Assembly (NCBI RefSeq): GCF_002008315.2
Contig: NZ_MVDG02000001.1
Span: 2,542,001-2,606,000 of the forward strand
Reading direction: 5' to 3'
DNA length: 64,000 bases
Origin: Arthrobacter sp. KBS0703
GTDB lineage: Bacteria > Actinomycetota > Actinomycetes > Actinomycetales > Micrococcaceae
The position numbers and the translations under genes are program-made. The notes beneath the pieces were generated by a model. It worked only from the letters and a program-made list of their open reading frames with translations, had not been told where the DNA came from and made no database searches. Position 1 is the first letter of the stretch. Every line of letters starts with the position of its first letter. Below, piece after piece: positions 26,881 to 35,473 of this stretch.

Positions 26881-27100
26881 TATAAGGGCCGGCGACGGCT
26901 GGGGGGAGAGCCTCGGTCTCAGAAGGCTCTGACGTCGCCGGCCCCGTCTTCACCCGGGCCGCTGTGGCCGGAAGTATGCGGATCGAGACCTGCACTGCCT
27001 GGCGGCAGCTGAGGCGGTGCACCTGGACACCGCTTCTGCTGCCTCTCTCAGTTAATCGCGCACTGCCGTTTCCGGCACGAGTATTGTGTACTCGTTTTTT
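26881..27100 (+). ncRNA. Candidate structured RNA ending in an intrinsic terminator
   Basis: On the plus strand three elements follow each other. A perfect 12-bp stem (26886-26897 with 26933-26944) encloses a 6-bp stem (AGAGCC/GGCTCT). A nearly continuous stem follows (27004-27019 with 27028-27043). Last is a 7-bp hairpin with TTTTT after it (27077-27100). No plus-strand gene lies nearby that would need this terminator, which is why an independent RNA is proposed. TATAAG at 26881 could be a -10 element, but no -35 element is clear. It does not match SRP RNA, tmRNA or RNase P RNA by eye. Palindromes read equally well from the other strand, so orientation rests on the T-tract alone. Confidence 0.3.
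27077..27100 (+). terminator. Plus-strand intrinsic terminator
   Basis: ACGAGTA (27077-27083), loop TTGTG, TACTCGT (27089-27095), then five further T. Textbook form, on the plus strand, with no annotated plus-strand gene before it. Confidence 0.55.
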
Positions 27101-27183
27101 CGGGTGATCGACTACTGGTCCGCGCAGGCGGCCCTGCCGCGGCCCGAACGGCGCGGATTTCGCGCAGCTACGTCTTGGGTAGG

Positions 27184-27252
27184 GCTATTTCCTGGGCCGG
27201 ACTATTTTCCTGGGCAGCGCTACTTTGTGGGCGAGGCTATTTCTTGGGCAGC
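27184..27252. repeat. Four imperfect 17-18 bp tandem repeats over the LuxR stop codon
   Basis: Copies at 27184-27200, 27201-27218, 27219-27235 and 27236-27252 follow the consensus GCTATTTCCTGGGCAGC. The last copy is the 3' end of the LuxR coding sequence (ALPKK plus TAG). Each copy therefore carries a TAG on the minus strand, in changing frames. Confidence 0.75.
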
Positions 27253-29999
27253 GCGAGGGCGAGCTCATCGCGCCGGCGGACGCCGAGTTTGACGTAGCTT
27301 CTGTACAGATGGCCCTCGACGGTCCTGACCGACACCATGAGCTGCTGGGCAATCTCGCGGTCGGAGAGCCCCTGCACCGCCAGTTCCACGATGTCCCGCT
27401 CGCGGCGGGTCAGGTGGACGCTCGGAACCGAGGCGATGAACGGGCTTTCCCTGAACCGCTCGCCCAGTTCCTCGTCGCACTTCTCCCGGTGGGCCACAGC
27501 CTGCCGGGCGCGCCGGCGCTCCCCTGCGCCGTCCAGCAGGGCACCCGCCCGGGCGTACCCCTCACGCGCCAGGTTGATGAGTCCCGCTTCCTCCAGTCCG
27601 GCGGCGGTCTCCATGAGGACGTCAGCGTCCTCCGAGGCCCACGCCTGGGCCAGCTGCCGCCACCCAGCAGCCCACCGGCCTTCAACGGTAGCGGCCAGCG
27701 AGGCAAGCTCCTCGATGACCGACCGGTCCCCAAGATCGGAACACAGGATCAGGCATTCCATCCTGATCCCCGGCTGGGCGGCAACAGGGTCCGACGCCGC
27801 CAGCTCCCGGAGTTTGTCCAGCCCGCTGCCCTTCCGGTCCAGATACTCCGCGGCAGCCGCCGCGTATGCCTCTGCCAAGAGGTCGTACCCCGGGCCGCTG
27901 GCGTGGCGCGCGGCGATGAAGTCCTGTTCGAGCCGCTTGGCCTGAGCGGTGTCCCCCAGCCGGGCTGCCGCGTAGAAGGCCAGCGCCGAGCCGAACCTGA
28001 ACTCCTGGAGCGGGTCGTTGACGCGAAGGGCCTCGACGGCGGGCAGGAGAACCTGATAGCCGCGTTCCAGCTGCCCTTGCCGCAGGAACCCGAGGCCGCG
28101 CAGCACCTGGATTCCGCCGCCAAACGTGGCTGCCCCCTCGGCCCGCTCCGGCGCGTAGGTCGACAACTCGTGCTCCGCCGATTCCCAGTTGCCGGCTGCA
28201 AGGGACGTCGCGACAAGGCGGGTCAGGACGAACTCATTAAAGAAGTACAGGCCCCCCTGCAGTGCAGGCAGCGACGGTGCCGCCGTCAGGGCGGCAGCGT
28301 GACCCTGGTGTGCCAACCCGGCCGACGCCAGGGTTTGTGCGAGCAGGGCCTGAGCCACCGCGTGAGTGATCTCGCCGACGGACGCGGCGCGGAGGTCCGC
28401 CCTGGACCGTCCACTGCCCTGCCCTGCGGTCTCCCCGCCAATGACTGTCCCGGGGCCGCGAGCGTCGGCAACACCGGCGTACCCGAGCGCGGCAATGACT
28501 TTGCGTATCCTCTCGTGATCGCCGGTGTCTGCCATCTCGAGCAACGCGTGGATCCGGTCCTGCCAGGAATCGGCCACTTCGTGTCCGGCGGTTTCGAGTT
28601 GGTGCCGGGATTCGGCCCGAAGGAGCTGGGCGGACTTGCCCAGCGCCAAATGGGCTGACGCCCGGAGCATGAGAATGTGCGGAGCCTCAGGATCCCGTGC
28701 CAGCTCAAGCCAGCATCCGTCCAGGAGGGACGCGGCTTCCCGGTATTTGCCTTCGTTGAAAAGTGCCCTCGCGGTGATGGACTCCGCGTGGGCCAGCAGT
28801 TCCGGGGCCTTGACGTGCGCCGTCATAAGCCGGGCACCGGCATTGTTGAACATGGTCACAGCCAGCAGCGCAGCGTCCAGCAGGTCCGGATCAGGCACGT
28901 CCATGCCGCATTCGAGTGACCACTCGACCATCCGCAGCCTGCCTTCGGCGCCGGCGTTCCTGGTGTCCAGGTACCCGTCGAGCTTTTGTCGCAGCTGCAG
29001 GCTCCTGGAGACTGACACCTGGTGCCGCATGGATTGGCCCAGGATGGGATGCCACAGCCGCAGTTCGCTTTGCCGGCCGGTGGATTCGCTCACGATCTGG
29101 TTGTCCAACAGGGACCGGACTACGGCGGCCCCGCACACGTCTTCGATCAGGCTGCGCTGCACGGGTTCGGCGAGGGCGATGACGCGTAGGGCATCCTGTT
29201 CCTCCGGGGTTCTGCGGAGGAGGTCCTTGACCACGACGTCAGAGAGCCTGGGCCCGTCGGCCGGCAGGGAACCCAGGAGCAGCCAGATCCCGTTCCGTTT
29301 GACGAGGGTTCCGTCCGCGACCGCATCGCTGAGCAGGCAGTTCAGGAGCAAAGGGTTGCCGCCTGACGCCGACGACAGCGACTGCACGGTGCCTGCCGGG
29401 ACAGTCCCCTGGAGGGTGTGTTCCACCACCTCTGTCACCTGGTCCCCGGTGAGGGGCCTGAGGTCCACGCGCTCAGCGAGGCCGTCGTACCACAGCTGGT
29501 TCAGTGCCTGGGGCAGTCCGGGACGTGGACGGCCGGCGGCCAGAACGCTGGCCCACCCGGCCGACATCATGTCCACCACCAGGCTTGCGGTGGCGTCGTC
29601 AAGGTGGTGGGCGTCGTCCACGACAAGGAGCAAGGGAACGTCGTTGACCCCTTTGAGCTGCTGAAAATAGGTCCAGACCGCCCTGAGGACGGCCACCGGG
29701 GAGTCCGCCTCTTCCGCGGGGAGTTCAGCCGTATACGGGGCCAGCACACCATAAGGAACCTTGGCGAGCGAGGAGCTGCCATGGATGCGCAGGATGGTCA
29801 TTTCCGAGGCCATCTGGTCGCTGACGGCATCCGTGACCGAGGACTTCCCGAGGCCGGGCCCCGCCATGAGGTAGACAGCCTGGCTCGCCCGGCTGCGGAT
29901 AATGCTGCAGACGTGCTCAATCACTTCCCGGCGGCCCGTGAGCTGCCTCTGCTCGGATTCCGCTTTCACGCGGCCATTAGACGAGTCCAGGCAGATCAC
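27237..29999 (-). CDS. Large ATP-binding LuxR-type (LAL) transcriptional regulator
   Basis: 920 residues. The N-terminal P-loop domain has Walker A LMAGPGLGKSSV (near residue 44) and Walker B LLLVVDDAHHLDD (near 120). A long helical repeat region without clear motifs follows. A C-terminal LuxR helix-turn-helix completes it (LTRRERDIVELAVQGLSDRE and SVRTVEGHLYRSYVKLGVR, about 855-910). The size and order are those of MalT/LAL regulators, which usually control secondary metabolism or catabolism. GTG 29999 overlaps the end of the upstream paralogue by 23 bases; GTG 29969 is an alternative giving 910 residues. The target is not apparent from the neighbours. Confidence 0.87.
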   Translation of the reverse strand: MICLDSSNGRVKAESEQRQLTGRREVIEHVCSIIRSRASQAVYLMAGPGLGKSSVTDAVSDQMASEMTILRIHGSSSLAKVPYGVLAPYTAELPAEEADSPVAVLRAVWTYFQQLKGVNDVPLLLVVDDAHHLDDATASLVVDMMSAGWASVLAAGRPRPGLPQALNQLWYDGLAERVDLRPLTGDQVTEVVEHTLQGTVPAGTVQSLSSASGGNPLLLNCLLSDAVADGTLVKRNGIWLLLGSLPADGPRLSDVVVKDLLRRTPEEQDALRVIALAEPVQRSLIEDVCGAAVVRSLLDNQIVSESTGRQSELRLWHPILGQSMRHQVSVSRSLQLRQKLDGYLDTRNAGAEGRLRMVEWSLECGMDVPDPDLLDAALLAVTMFNNAGARLMTAHVKAPELLAHAESITARALFNEGKYREAASLLDGCWLELARDPEAPHILMLRASAHLALGKSAQLLRAESRHQLETAGHEVADSWQDRIHALLEMADTGDHERIRKVIAALGYAGVADARGPGTVIGGETAGQGSGRSRADLRAASVGEITHAVAQALLAQTLASAGLAHQGHAAALTAAPSLPALQGGLYFFNEFVLTRLVATSLAAGNWESAEHELSTYAPERAEGAATFGGGIQVLRGLGFLRQGQLERGYQVLLPAVEALRVNDPLQEFRFGSALAFYAAARLGDTAQAKRLEQDFIAARHASGPGYDLLAEAYAAAAAEYLDRKGSGLDKLRELAASDPVAAQPGIRMECLILCSDLGDRSVIEELASLAATVEGRWAAGWRQLAQAWASEDADVLMETAAGLEEAGLINLAREGYARAGALLDGAGERRRARQAVAHREKCDEELGERFRESPFIASVPSVHLTRRERDIVELAVQGLSDREIAQQLMVSVRTVEGHLYRSYVKLGVRRRDELALALPKK

Positions 30000-32712
30000 C
30001 CCTGGAAGTCACGCCGAGCTTGGTGAAGACCTGATACAGGTGGCCTTCAACGGTGCGCACGGAGACGCCCATCTCCAGGGCAATATCCTTGTTGGAGACG
30101 CCCTTGCCCGCCAGCCTGGAAATCTGCCGCTCACGGGCGGTCAGAAGGGGGCTGCCGCTACTGGGCACGATCGGCAGGCTGGGCACTGTGGCGGTGAGGT
30201 TGTCCAGCCTGGCCTGCGCGATGCGGGCGGAGGCGGAGTCGCCGGAGTGCCTGGCAAAGTCCACAGCGAGCGCAACGCACCGTGCCTCGACCGCGTCCAG
30301 TTCCAGCTCGGCTGCTAGGTGCGCGCCCTCCAGAAGCACCTTGGCATCCTTGGTGCGGCTGCCCACGGCGATCAGGCGCGAGATCTCCGCCAGCTTTCCC
30401 TGCCGGTGGCCGGCTACCTCCTCCAGCAGCCGGAAGTCGTCGTCGGTGCCGTTGACGGTGGCACCCAGCAGGCTGATCCCCGCGAGGGTGTACCGGCCGG
30501 CGGCGATGTCGCGCCGGGCCGTCTCCAGCAGCCGCTTAACGGCGTCGGTGTCACCCAGCCACCTTCCGGCCATATCAGCGCAGAAATCGGTGATGGTCTG
30601 GGTGCCGAAGTTGCACGGGCCCCTCGCGCCCCGCAGCTTGTCGAGGTACTTGCGGGACTGTCCGGCGTTGCCGATCTGGGCGTAAGCGAAGGCCGTGGCT
30701 GCATAGGCGGCCTGGAGCATGTTCAGGACCGGGCGCAGTTCCAGCTGTGCCACAGCGGACAGCAGCGAATCCAGTGCAACGGCACCGCGGCCGGAATATA
30801 CGTAGGCGATTCCGGTGGCCAGCTCGGTGGCTGACGTACGGTGGGCCAGACGGCGCTCCGCCTGGCCTTTCGGCGGACCGACCAGGTCCAGGCACCGCTG
30901 CCATTGGCCGGCCTGCAGCAGCACGCCGAAGGCCGTCATCGCGAACTTCTCGCGCAGTCCGGTCATGGGTCCGGCGTCGGAAAGCTGGCCGCCAACCCGC
31001 CGCATCAGCTGGAGGGCGTCCATCTCCCTGCCGACGGCGGAGAGGGCCTGCATCAGGATCATGGAGGCCTGGATGCGGAAAGCCGTGTCCTTGTTGGTTG
31101 CCGGATCCGCGGCTTGCTCCAGCGCCTCGATCATGGGGGCGTAGTCGCCGATGAAGGTCTTGTACTCGAACTCGGTCAGCGTGAGGCGGTTCATGGCCGC
31201 ACCCAGCGGCTCCGGCCAGGTGGTGGCCATGCCGGGGGACACGCCCAGGCGCGCGCGCGCCCTTTCCAACTCAGCGGGGACGTTGCCGGTCAGTTCCGGC
31301 AGCCAGACCATGACCCGGCACTTGTGTGCCACAGCGTTGGCGAAGTCCTCCACGCCGAGCTGGTCCAGCTGGGCCTGTGAAATGTCGTCGAGGGCTGCCA
31401 TGGCCTGCAGCGGCAGATCCAGCAGCAGGTAGGCGGAGCCCTTGTGCTGCTGCCCCACGACCCATTCGGCGTCGGTCCTCTTGAGGCTCTCGAGGCAGCT
31501 GAGCGCAAACCTTGGGTCGAACAGCTGCACGGCCGCCTCTGCCGCGGCCACTGCCAGGGCCGGGCTGAGTTCCGCCTGGCATTCGCGCGTCCAGGCGGCG
31601 AATTCAATGCGCTCTTCCATGGACAGGTTGGTCAGCTCGGGTTCCGCCCCGTTCAGCAGCTGGTCCCGGAGCTCCCGCCGGCGAGAAATGCTCAGCCAGG
31701 AACGGACGACATCCCCCAGGTACTGTTCCCGCAGGGATACCCAGCGGGCCTCGGTGTCCCCAACGGTGAGCAGGCCGGCATCCTCCATGTCTGCCACCGT
31801 TGCGGTGCCATAGATTTCAGTCAGCCGGGCAAGGGACACCCGGCGGGCACAGGACAGCATTTCGATGACCTCGCGGGTCTCCGGGGTTTCACGGGACCAG
31901 CGGGAGCGGACAATGTCATCGAGCCCGGTTGCGCCGTCCAGCACCACCTTGTCCCGCAACGTCCAGACGGAGTCGGACAGGACGAGGTTTCCTGACTGCT
32001 GCTGCTCCGTAACGAGCGCTTTGAGCAGCAGCGGGTTGCCGCCGACGATGGCGTGATACGTGCTCACGAGCGAGGCTGACACCCGGTGGCCGAGCAGGGT
32101 GAGAAGCACCTGCCGGGTCTGCAGTTCGTTGAGGTTCTCCAGCCGCACTTCGGTGAGCCGGCGGTCCGTGAGTAGCCAGTGGAAATCTGCGGGAAGGTCG
32201 CTGGTGCCGGGGGCAATGGCGATCACCCTGGCGGTGCGCGTGAGCATGATGTTCAGGAGGACGCCGGCGCTCATGTCGTCGATCATGCCGGTGGTGTCCA
32301 GGGTGATGACACAGTCCCGGCCTGCGGCGTCGCTGCGGATGAGGGACGTGATCCCTTGGAGGATGGCCGTGGGTGAACCCATGGCCGTTTGCGGAAGCCT
32401 TGCGAGCAGGAAAGCCAGGCAGCCGTAGGAAGTCTGTGAACCGGTCAGGGGGCTGCGGAGCTGAATCGCCCAGACGTCAGGGCCAAGTTCCGCCACCGCG
32501 GTGCGTGCGAGCGAGGATTTTCCCACACCCCGGGCACCGGTAATTACTACCCCCAGGGAATCGGGATCCGTCAGCGCATTGCGGATGGCCTCGAGGTCGG
32601 CACTACGCGCCGGAACCGACCATCGTTGAAGGTCCGTTCCGCCGGCAGCCGCTGGCCCGGCCAGCACGCCCGCCGTAGACCCACGTCCCCAGCTCAGTGG
32701 CTCAATTGACAT
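29977..32712 (-). CDS. Second large ATP-binding LuxR-type (LAL) regulator
   Basis: 911 residues, paralogous in layout to the gene immediately downstream. Walker A is VVITGARGVGKSSLARTAV (near residue 55). The Walker B region, CVITLDTTGMIDDMSAG, is weaker than in its neighbour. The central part is helical and the C-terminal helix-turn-helix is LTARERQISRLAGKGVSNKD and SVRTVEGHLYQVFTKLGVTS. Both proteins share the recognition-helix phrase VSVRTVEGHLY, so they may bind related sites. ATG 32712 has an AAGGAAAA site. The 3' end overlaps the second regulator gene by 23 bases, so they are co-expressed and translationally coupled. Confidence 0.87.
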   Translation of the reverse strand: MSIEPLSWGRGSTAGVLAGPAAAGGTDLQRWSVPARSADLEAIRNALTDPDSLGVVITGARGVGKSSLARTAVAELGPDVWAIQLRSPLTGSQTSYGCLAFLLARLPQTAMGSPTAILQGITSLIRSDAAGRDCVITLDTTGMIDDMSAGVLLNIMLTRTARVIAIAPGTSDLPADFHWLLTDRRLTEVRLENLNELQTRQVLLTLLGHRVSASLVSTYHAIVGGNPLLLKALVTEQQQSGNLVLSDSVWTLRDKVVLDGATGLDDIVRSRWSRETPETREVIEMLSCARRVSLARLTEIYGTATVADMEDAGLLTVGDTEARWVSLREQYLGDVVRSWLSISRRRELRDQLLNGAEPELTNLSMEERIEFAAWTRECQAELSPALAVAAAEAAVQLFDPRFALSCLESLKRTDAEWVVGQQHKGSAYLLLDLPLQAMAALDDISQAQLDQLGVEDFANAVAHKCRVMVWLPELTGNVPAELERARARLGVSPGMATTWPEPLGAAMNRLTLTEFEYKTFIGDYAPMIEALEQAADPATNKDTAFRIQASMILMQALSAVGREMDALQLMRRVGGQLSDAGPMTGLREKFAMTAFGVLLQAGQWQRCLDLVGPPKGQAERRLAHRTSATELATGIAYVYSGRGAVALDSLLSAVAQLELRPVLNMLQAAYAATAFAYAQIGNAGQSRKYLDKLRGARGPCNFGTQTITDFCADMAGRWLGDTDAVKRLLETARRDIAAGRYTLAGISLLGATVNGTDDDFRLLEEVAGHRQGKLAEISRLIAVGSRTKDAKVLLEGAHLAAELELDAVEARCVALAVDFARHSGDSASARIAQARLDNLTATVPSLPIVPSSGSPLLTARERQISRLAGKGVSNKDIALEMGVSVRTVEGHLYQVFTKLGVTSRGDLPGLV

Positions 32713-32875
32713 GAACTTTTCCTTACATCCCGCTTGGCAGGATCAAGGCCCCATCGCCTCCCCCGCTTAGAAGAAGACTACCCCGATACCCCCGCCGTAA
32801 AACAGGGCATGGAATCACATTTCGCAGACCTTGAGGCGACCTTGATATTCGGCGTGCGGAATATGAATTCGCCGC

Positions 32876-33460
32876 TCAAACTTTCGCGGGATGAAACCTC
32901 TGTTGTGCAGCGGCCAGGCCATCCCTGATCAGGAGTTCGACGGCGTCCGAGGCGTCGTCCAGCAGGAACGGCAGCTCCTTTTTCTCGGCAGGGGCGAAAT
33001 CCCGCAGGACGTAATCTGCGGTGTCCATCCGGCCCGGCGGCCGGCCGACGCCCACACGGACGCGAAGGTAGTCCTTGGTGGCGAGCCCCTTGGAGATGTC
33101 CCGAAGGCCGTTATGGCCCCCCTCCCCGCCGCCGATCTTGAGTTTCACCGTATTAAAGGGAATGTCGATTTCGTCATGGACGGCCACCACCCGGGACGGG
33201 TCAACGTCGTAGAACCTGGCCAGGGCGGACACCGGGCCACCGGAGACGTTCATGTACGTGGCGGGTTTCGCCAGCACCAGGCGCGGGCCCCCTATTCCGA
33301 GCCGGCCTTCGAGGACCTGGGCCCTTGACTTGTGGGCCTTGAAGTTCCCGCCGATGCGCGCGGCCAGTTCGTCGAGGACCATCTGGCCCACGTTGTGCCG
33401 GTTGCGGCTGTACTCGGGTCCGGGGTTTCCGAGGCCTACGATCAGCCAGGTGTCAGTCAT
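32876..33460 (-). CDS. pth: Aminoacyl-tRNA hydrolase (peptidyl-tRNA hydrolase)
   Basis: 194 residues. Releases tRNA from prematurely dropped peptidyl-tRNA. Motifs: WLIVGLGNPGPEYSRNRHNV at residues 5-24 with the catalytic histidine, KPATYMNVSGGPVSAL, VHDEIDIPFNTVKLKIGGGE, and GGHNGLRDISKGLATKDY with the conserved histidine. ATG 33460. It follows rplY in the same direction after a 156-bp gap containing a hairpin; pth next to rplY is the usual bacterial order. A 163-bp gap separates its stop from the LuxR pair. Confidence 0.95.
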   Translation of the reverse strand: MTDTWLIVGLGNPGPEYSRNRHNVGQMVLDELAARIGGNFKAHKSRAQVLEGRLGIGGPRLVLAKPATYMNVSGGPVSALARFYDVDPSRVVAVHDEIDIPFNTVKLKIGGGEGGHNGLRDISKGLATKDYLRVRVGVGRPPGRMDTADYVLRDFAPAEKKELPFLLDDASDAVELLIRDGLAAAQQRFHPAKV

Positions 33461-33542
33461 GCATCAATCCTAAATTGGTCGCCGGGCGGGCCGGCAACGG
33501 TGCGGGCCGGGAGTGGTTTCCGGCGGTTCCCCGCCGGTACGC

Positions 33543-33575
33543 CAGTGGCCGGGCCCGAACGGGACCCGGCCACTG
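33543..33575 (-). terminator. Hairpin between rplY and pth
   Basis: Perfect 11-bp arms (33543-33553 CAGTGGCCGGG and 33565-33575) with an 11-base loop, downstream of rplY. There is no T-tract, so it could attenuate rather than terminate. Confidence 0.5.
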
Positions 33576-33616
33576 ATACACGGTGCGTGAAGGCACCGCG
33601 AAGTGAAACGCAGTGA

Positions 33617-34219
33617 TTACTCGGCGGAAGCTTCGGCCGGGGCTGCCACTGCGGCTGCTTCTTCGCCTTCTTCTTCGCCAGCCTCAGTGGCTTCGGAGAT
33701 GTTGACGACCAGGGCATCGGCGTCGGTCAGCAGCACGGAGCCCTTCGGGAGGACGAGGTCGGAGGCGTGGATGTGCTCGCCGGCCGTGCGGCCTTCGATG
33801 TCGACCTCGACGGCGGTGGGCAGGTGGGTTGCCTCGGCCTCGAGGGAGACAACGGTGAGCTCGAGGTTGTGAACGGTGCCCGGGGCGGTTTCGCCGGACA
33901 CGTGCACGGCAACATCCACGGTGACCTTCTCGCCCTGGCGGACGGTCAGGAGGTCGATGTGCTCGATGATCTGCTTGATCGGGTTGCGCTGGATGTCCTT
34001 GACGAGGGCAAGGTGTGCCTCGCCGTTGATGTCCAGGGACAGCAGGGCGTTGGCGGTGCGCACAGCCAGCGTGGTGGCCTTGGCGGGCAGCGTGATGTGG
34101 ATGGGCTCTGCACCGTGGCCGTAGATGACAGCCGGGATCTTGCCGGCCATGCGGGCGCGGCGGGCGAAGCCCTTGCCGAATTCGGCGCGTACTTCTGCTG
34201 CGAGCTTCTGCTCAGACAT
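33617..34219 (-). CDS. rplY: 50S ribosomal protein L25 / general stress protein Ctc
   Basis: 200 residues, the long L25 (Ctc/TL5) type. The N-terminal L25 domain (LAAEVRAEFGKGFARRARMA, then KIPAVIYGHGAEPIHITLPA) binds 5S rRNA. A C-terminal beta domain follows (VDVAVHVSGETAPG, DLVLPKGSVLLTDADALVVN) and then an acidic Ala/Glu-rich tail (EAGEEEGEEAAAVAAPAEAS). ATG 34219 with AGGAGAAC just upstream. The leader contains three 15-bp direct repeats described separately. It lies between prs and pth as in many actinobacteria. Confidence 0.95.
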   Translation of the reverse strand: MSEQKLAAEVRAEFGKGFARRARMAGKIPAVIYGHGAEPIHITLPAKATTLAVRTANALLSLDINGEAHLALVKDIQRNPIKQIIEHIDLLTVRQGEKVTVDVAVHVSGETAPGTVHNLELTVVSLEAEATHLPTAVEVDIEGRTAGEHIHASDLVLPKGSVLLTDADALVVNISEATEAGEEEGEEAAAVAAPAEASAE

Positions 34220-34233
34220 AGTGTTCTCCTGGT

Positions 34234-34278
34234 GGCTTTACTGTGTTGATCACGACTGTGTTCAACAAAACTGTGTTC
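34234..34278 (-). repeat. Three 15-bp direct repeats in the rplY leader
   Basis: Adjacent units at 34234-34248, 34249-34263 and 34264-34278 share ACTGTGTT(G/C)A on the plus strand; on the minus strand they read T(G/C)AACACAGT. They sit 15-59 bases upstream of the rplY start codon, so they are in the promoter or leader. No coding frame explains them. Confidence 0.7.
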
Positions 34279-34432
34279 AGCAAGGGCGGAGGTCTGTAGC
34301 GACCTTCAACGCCGGGCGGCCGGAGGGCGGCCCTTCCAGAAGGGAGTTTCAGACCCAGTCGATAACGGAGACCAGCAGTCCGGTTTTCCGGAGGTGCTCT
34401 CCCTCGCCAAGGTATCGGGAAAAATCCTACCA

Positions 34433-34467
34433 GCGTTGTGCCCGATTACTGAAAACGGGCACAACGC
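34433..34467 (-). terminator. Terminator after prs
   Basis: Perfect 12-bp arms GCGTTGTGCCCG and CGGGCACAACGC with an 11-base loop, 26 bp after the prs stop in its reading direction. There is no clear T-tract. Confidence 0.6.
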
Positions 34468-34492
34468 CGGCCGGATGGTTTAAGCCAGGGTG

Positions 34493-35473
34493 TCAGGCGT
34501 TGCCGTCGAACAGGCTGGTGACCGAACCGTCGTCGAACACCTCACGGATGGCGCGCGCAATCAGCGGAGCGATGGAGAGGACGGTGAGCTGCGGGAAGCG
34601 CTTGTCTGCCGGAATGGGCAGGGTGTCTGTGACCACCACTTCACGGGCGCCGGACTCGGACAGCCGGCGCGCGGCGGGATCGGAGAACACCGCGTGCGTG
34701 GCGGCGATGATGACGTCCTTGGCGCCGGCGTTCTTGAGCACCTGGACGGCGCCGGAGATGGTTCCGCCGGTGTCGATCATGTCGTCGATCAGGACGCAGG
34801 TGCGGCCTTCGATCTGGCCCACGACGGTCTTGGACACAGCCTGGTTCGGAACCGTGAGGTCGCGGCTCTTGTGCACGAACGCCAGCGGCGCGCCGCCAAG
34901 GCGCTCAGCCCACTGTTCGGCAACCCGGACGCGGCCGGTGTCCGGCGAAACGACGGTGATGTTGTCCGCGGCGACCCGGGTTCGGATGTAGTCGGCCAGC
35001 AGCGGGATGGCCATGAGGTGGTCCACGGGGCCGTCGAAGAAGCCCTGGATCTGGGAGGTGTGCAGGTCCACGCTCATGATGCGGTCGGCACCGGCGGTCT
35101 TGTACAGGTCCGCCACAAGGCGGGCCGAGATCGGCTCGCGGCCGCGGCCCTTTTTGTCCTGGCGGGAGTACGGGTAGAAGGGGGACACCACGGTGATCCG
35201 CTTGGCCGAGGCCCGCTTGAGCGAATCAATCATGATCAGCTGTTCCATGAGCCAGTTGTTCAGGGGTGCCGGGTGGGCCTGGATGACGAAGGCGTCGGTT
35301 CCGCGGACGCTCTCGCCGGCACGGACGTAGATCTCGCCGTTGGCAAAATCATAGGCGTCGACAGGCAGCAGCTCGGTGCCCAGCTCCTTGGCGATTTCCC
35401 GGGCAAGCTCCGGGTGGGCACGCCCTGCGGCGAGCACCAGCTTCTTCTCGCCGCGAGCCGTAATTTCGGTCAT
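34493..35473 (-). CDS. prs: Ribose-phosphate pyrophosphokinase
   Basis: 326 residues. Makes PRPP from ribose-5-phosphate and ATP for nucleotide, histidine and tryptophan synthesis. Motifs: FANGEIYVRAGESVRGTDAF, the flexible-loop region VVSPFYPYSRQDKKGRGREP, the metal site DRIMSVDLHTSQIQGFFD, and the PRPP loop CVLIDDMIDTGGTISGA. Its ATG (35473) overlaps the last codon and stop of glmU by 4 bases, so the two are coupled. The glmU-prs order is conserved in actinobacteria and is followed here by rplY and pth. Confidence 0.97.
   Translation of the reverse strand: MTEITARGEKKLVLAAGRAHPELAREIAKELGTELLPVDAYDFANGEIYVRAGESVRGTDAFVIQAHPAPLNNWLMEQLIMIDSLKRASAKRITVVSPFYPYSRQDKKGRGREPISARLVADLYKTAGADRIMSVDLHTSQIQGFFDGPVDHLMAIPLLADYIRTRVAADNITVVSPDTGRVRVAEQWAERLGGAPLAFVHKSRDLTVPNQAVSKTVVGQIEGRTCVLIDDMIDTGGTISGAVQVLKNAGAKDVIIAATHAVFSDPAARRLSESGAREVVVTDTLPIPADKRFPQLTVLSIAPLIARAIREVFDDGSVTSLFDGNA

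Larger units (their letters stand above)
26763..27236. other. 474-bp gene-free region between sufS and the LuxR genes
   Basis: No convincing protein gene. It holds the sufS leader, a GC-rich hairpin at 26818-26844, a short hairpin at 26851-26870, the large hairpins of a candidate RNA (26886-26944 and 27004-27043), a terminator-like hairpin at 27077-27100, and three of the four imperfect 17-18 bp repeats that end at the LuxR stop. Confidence 0.7.
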
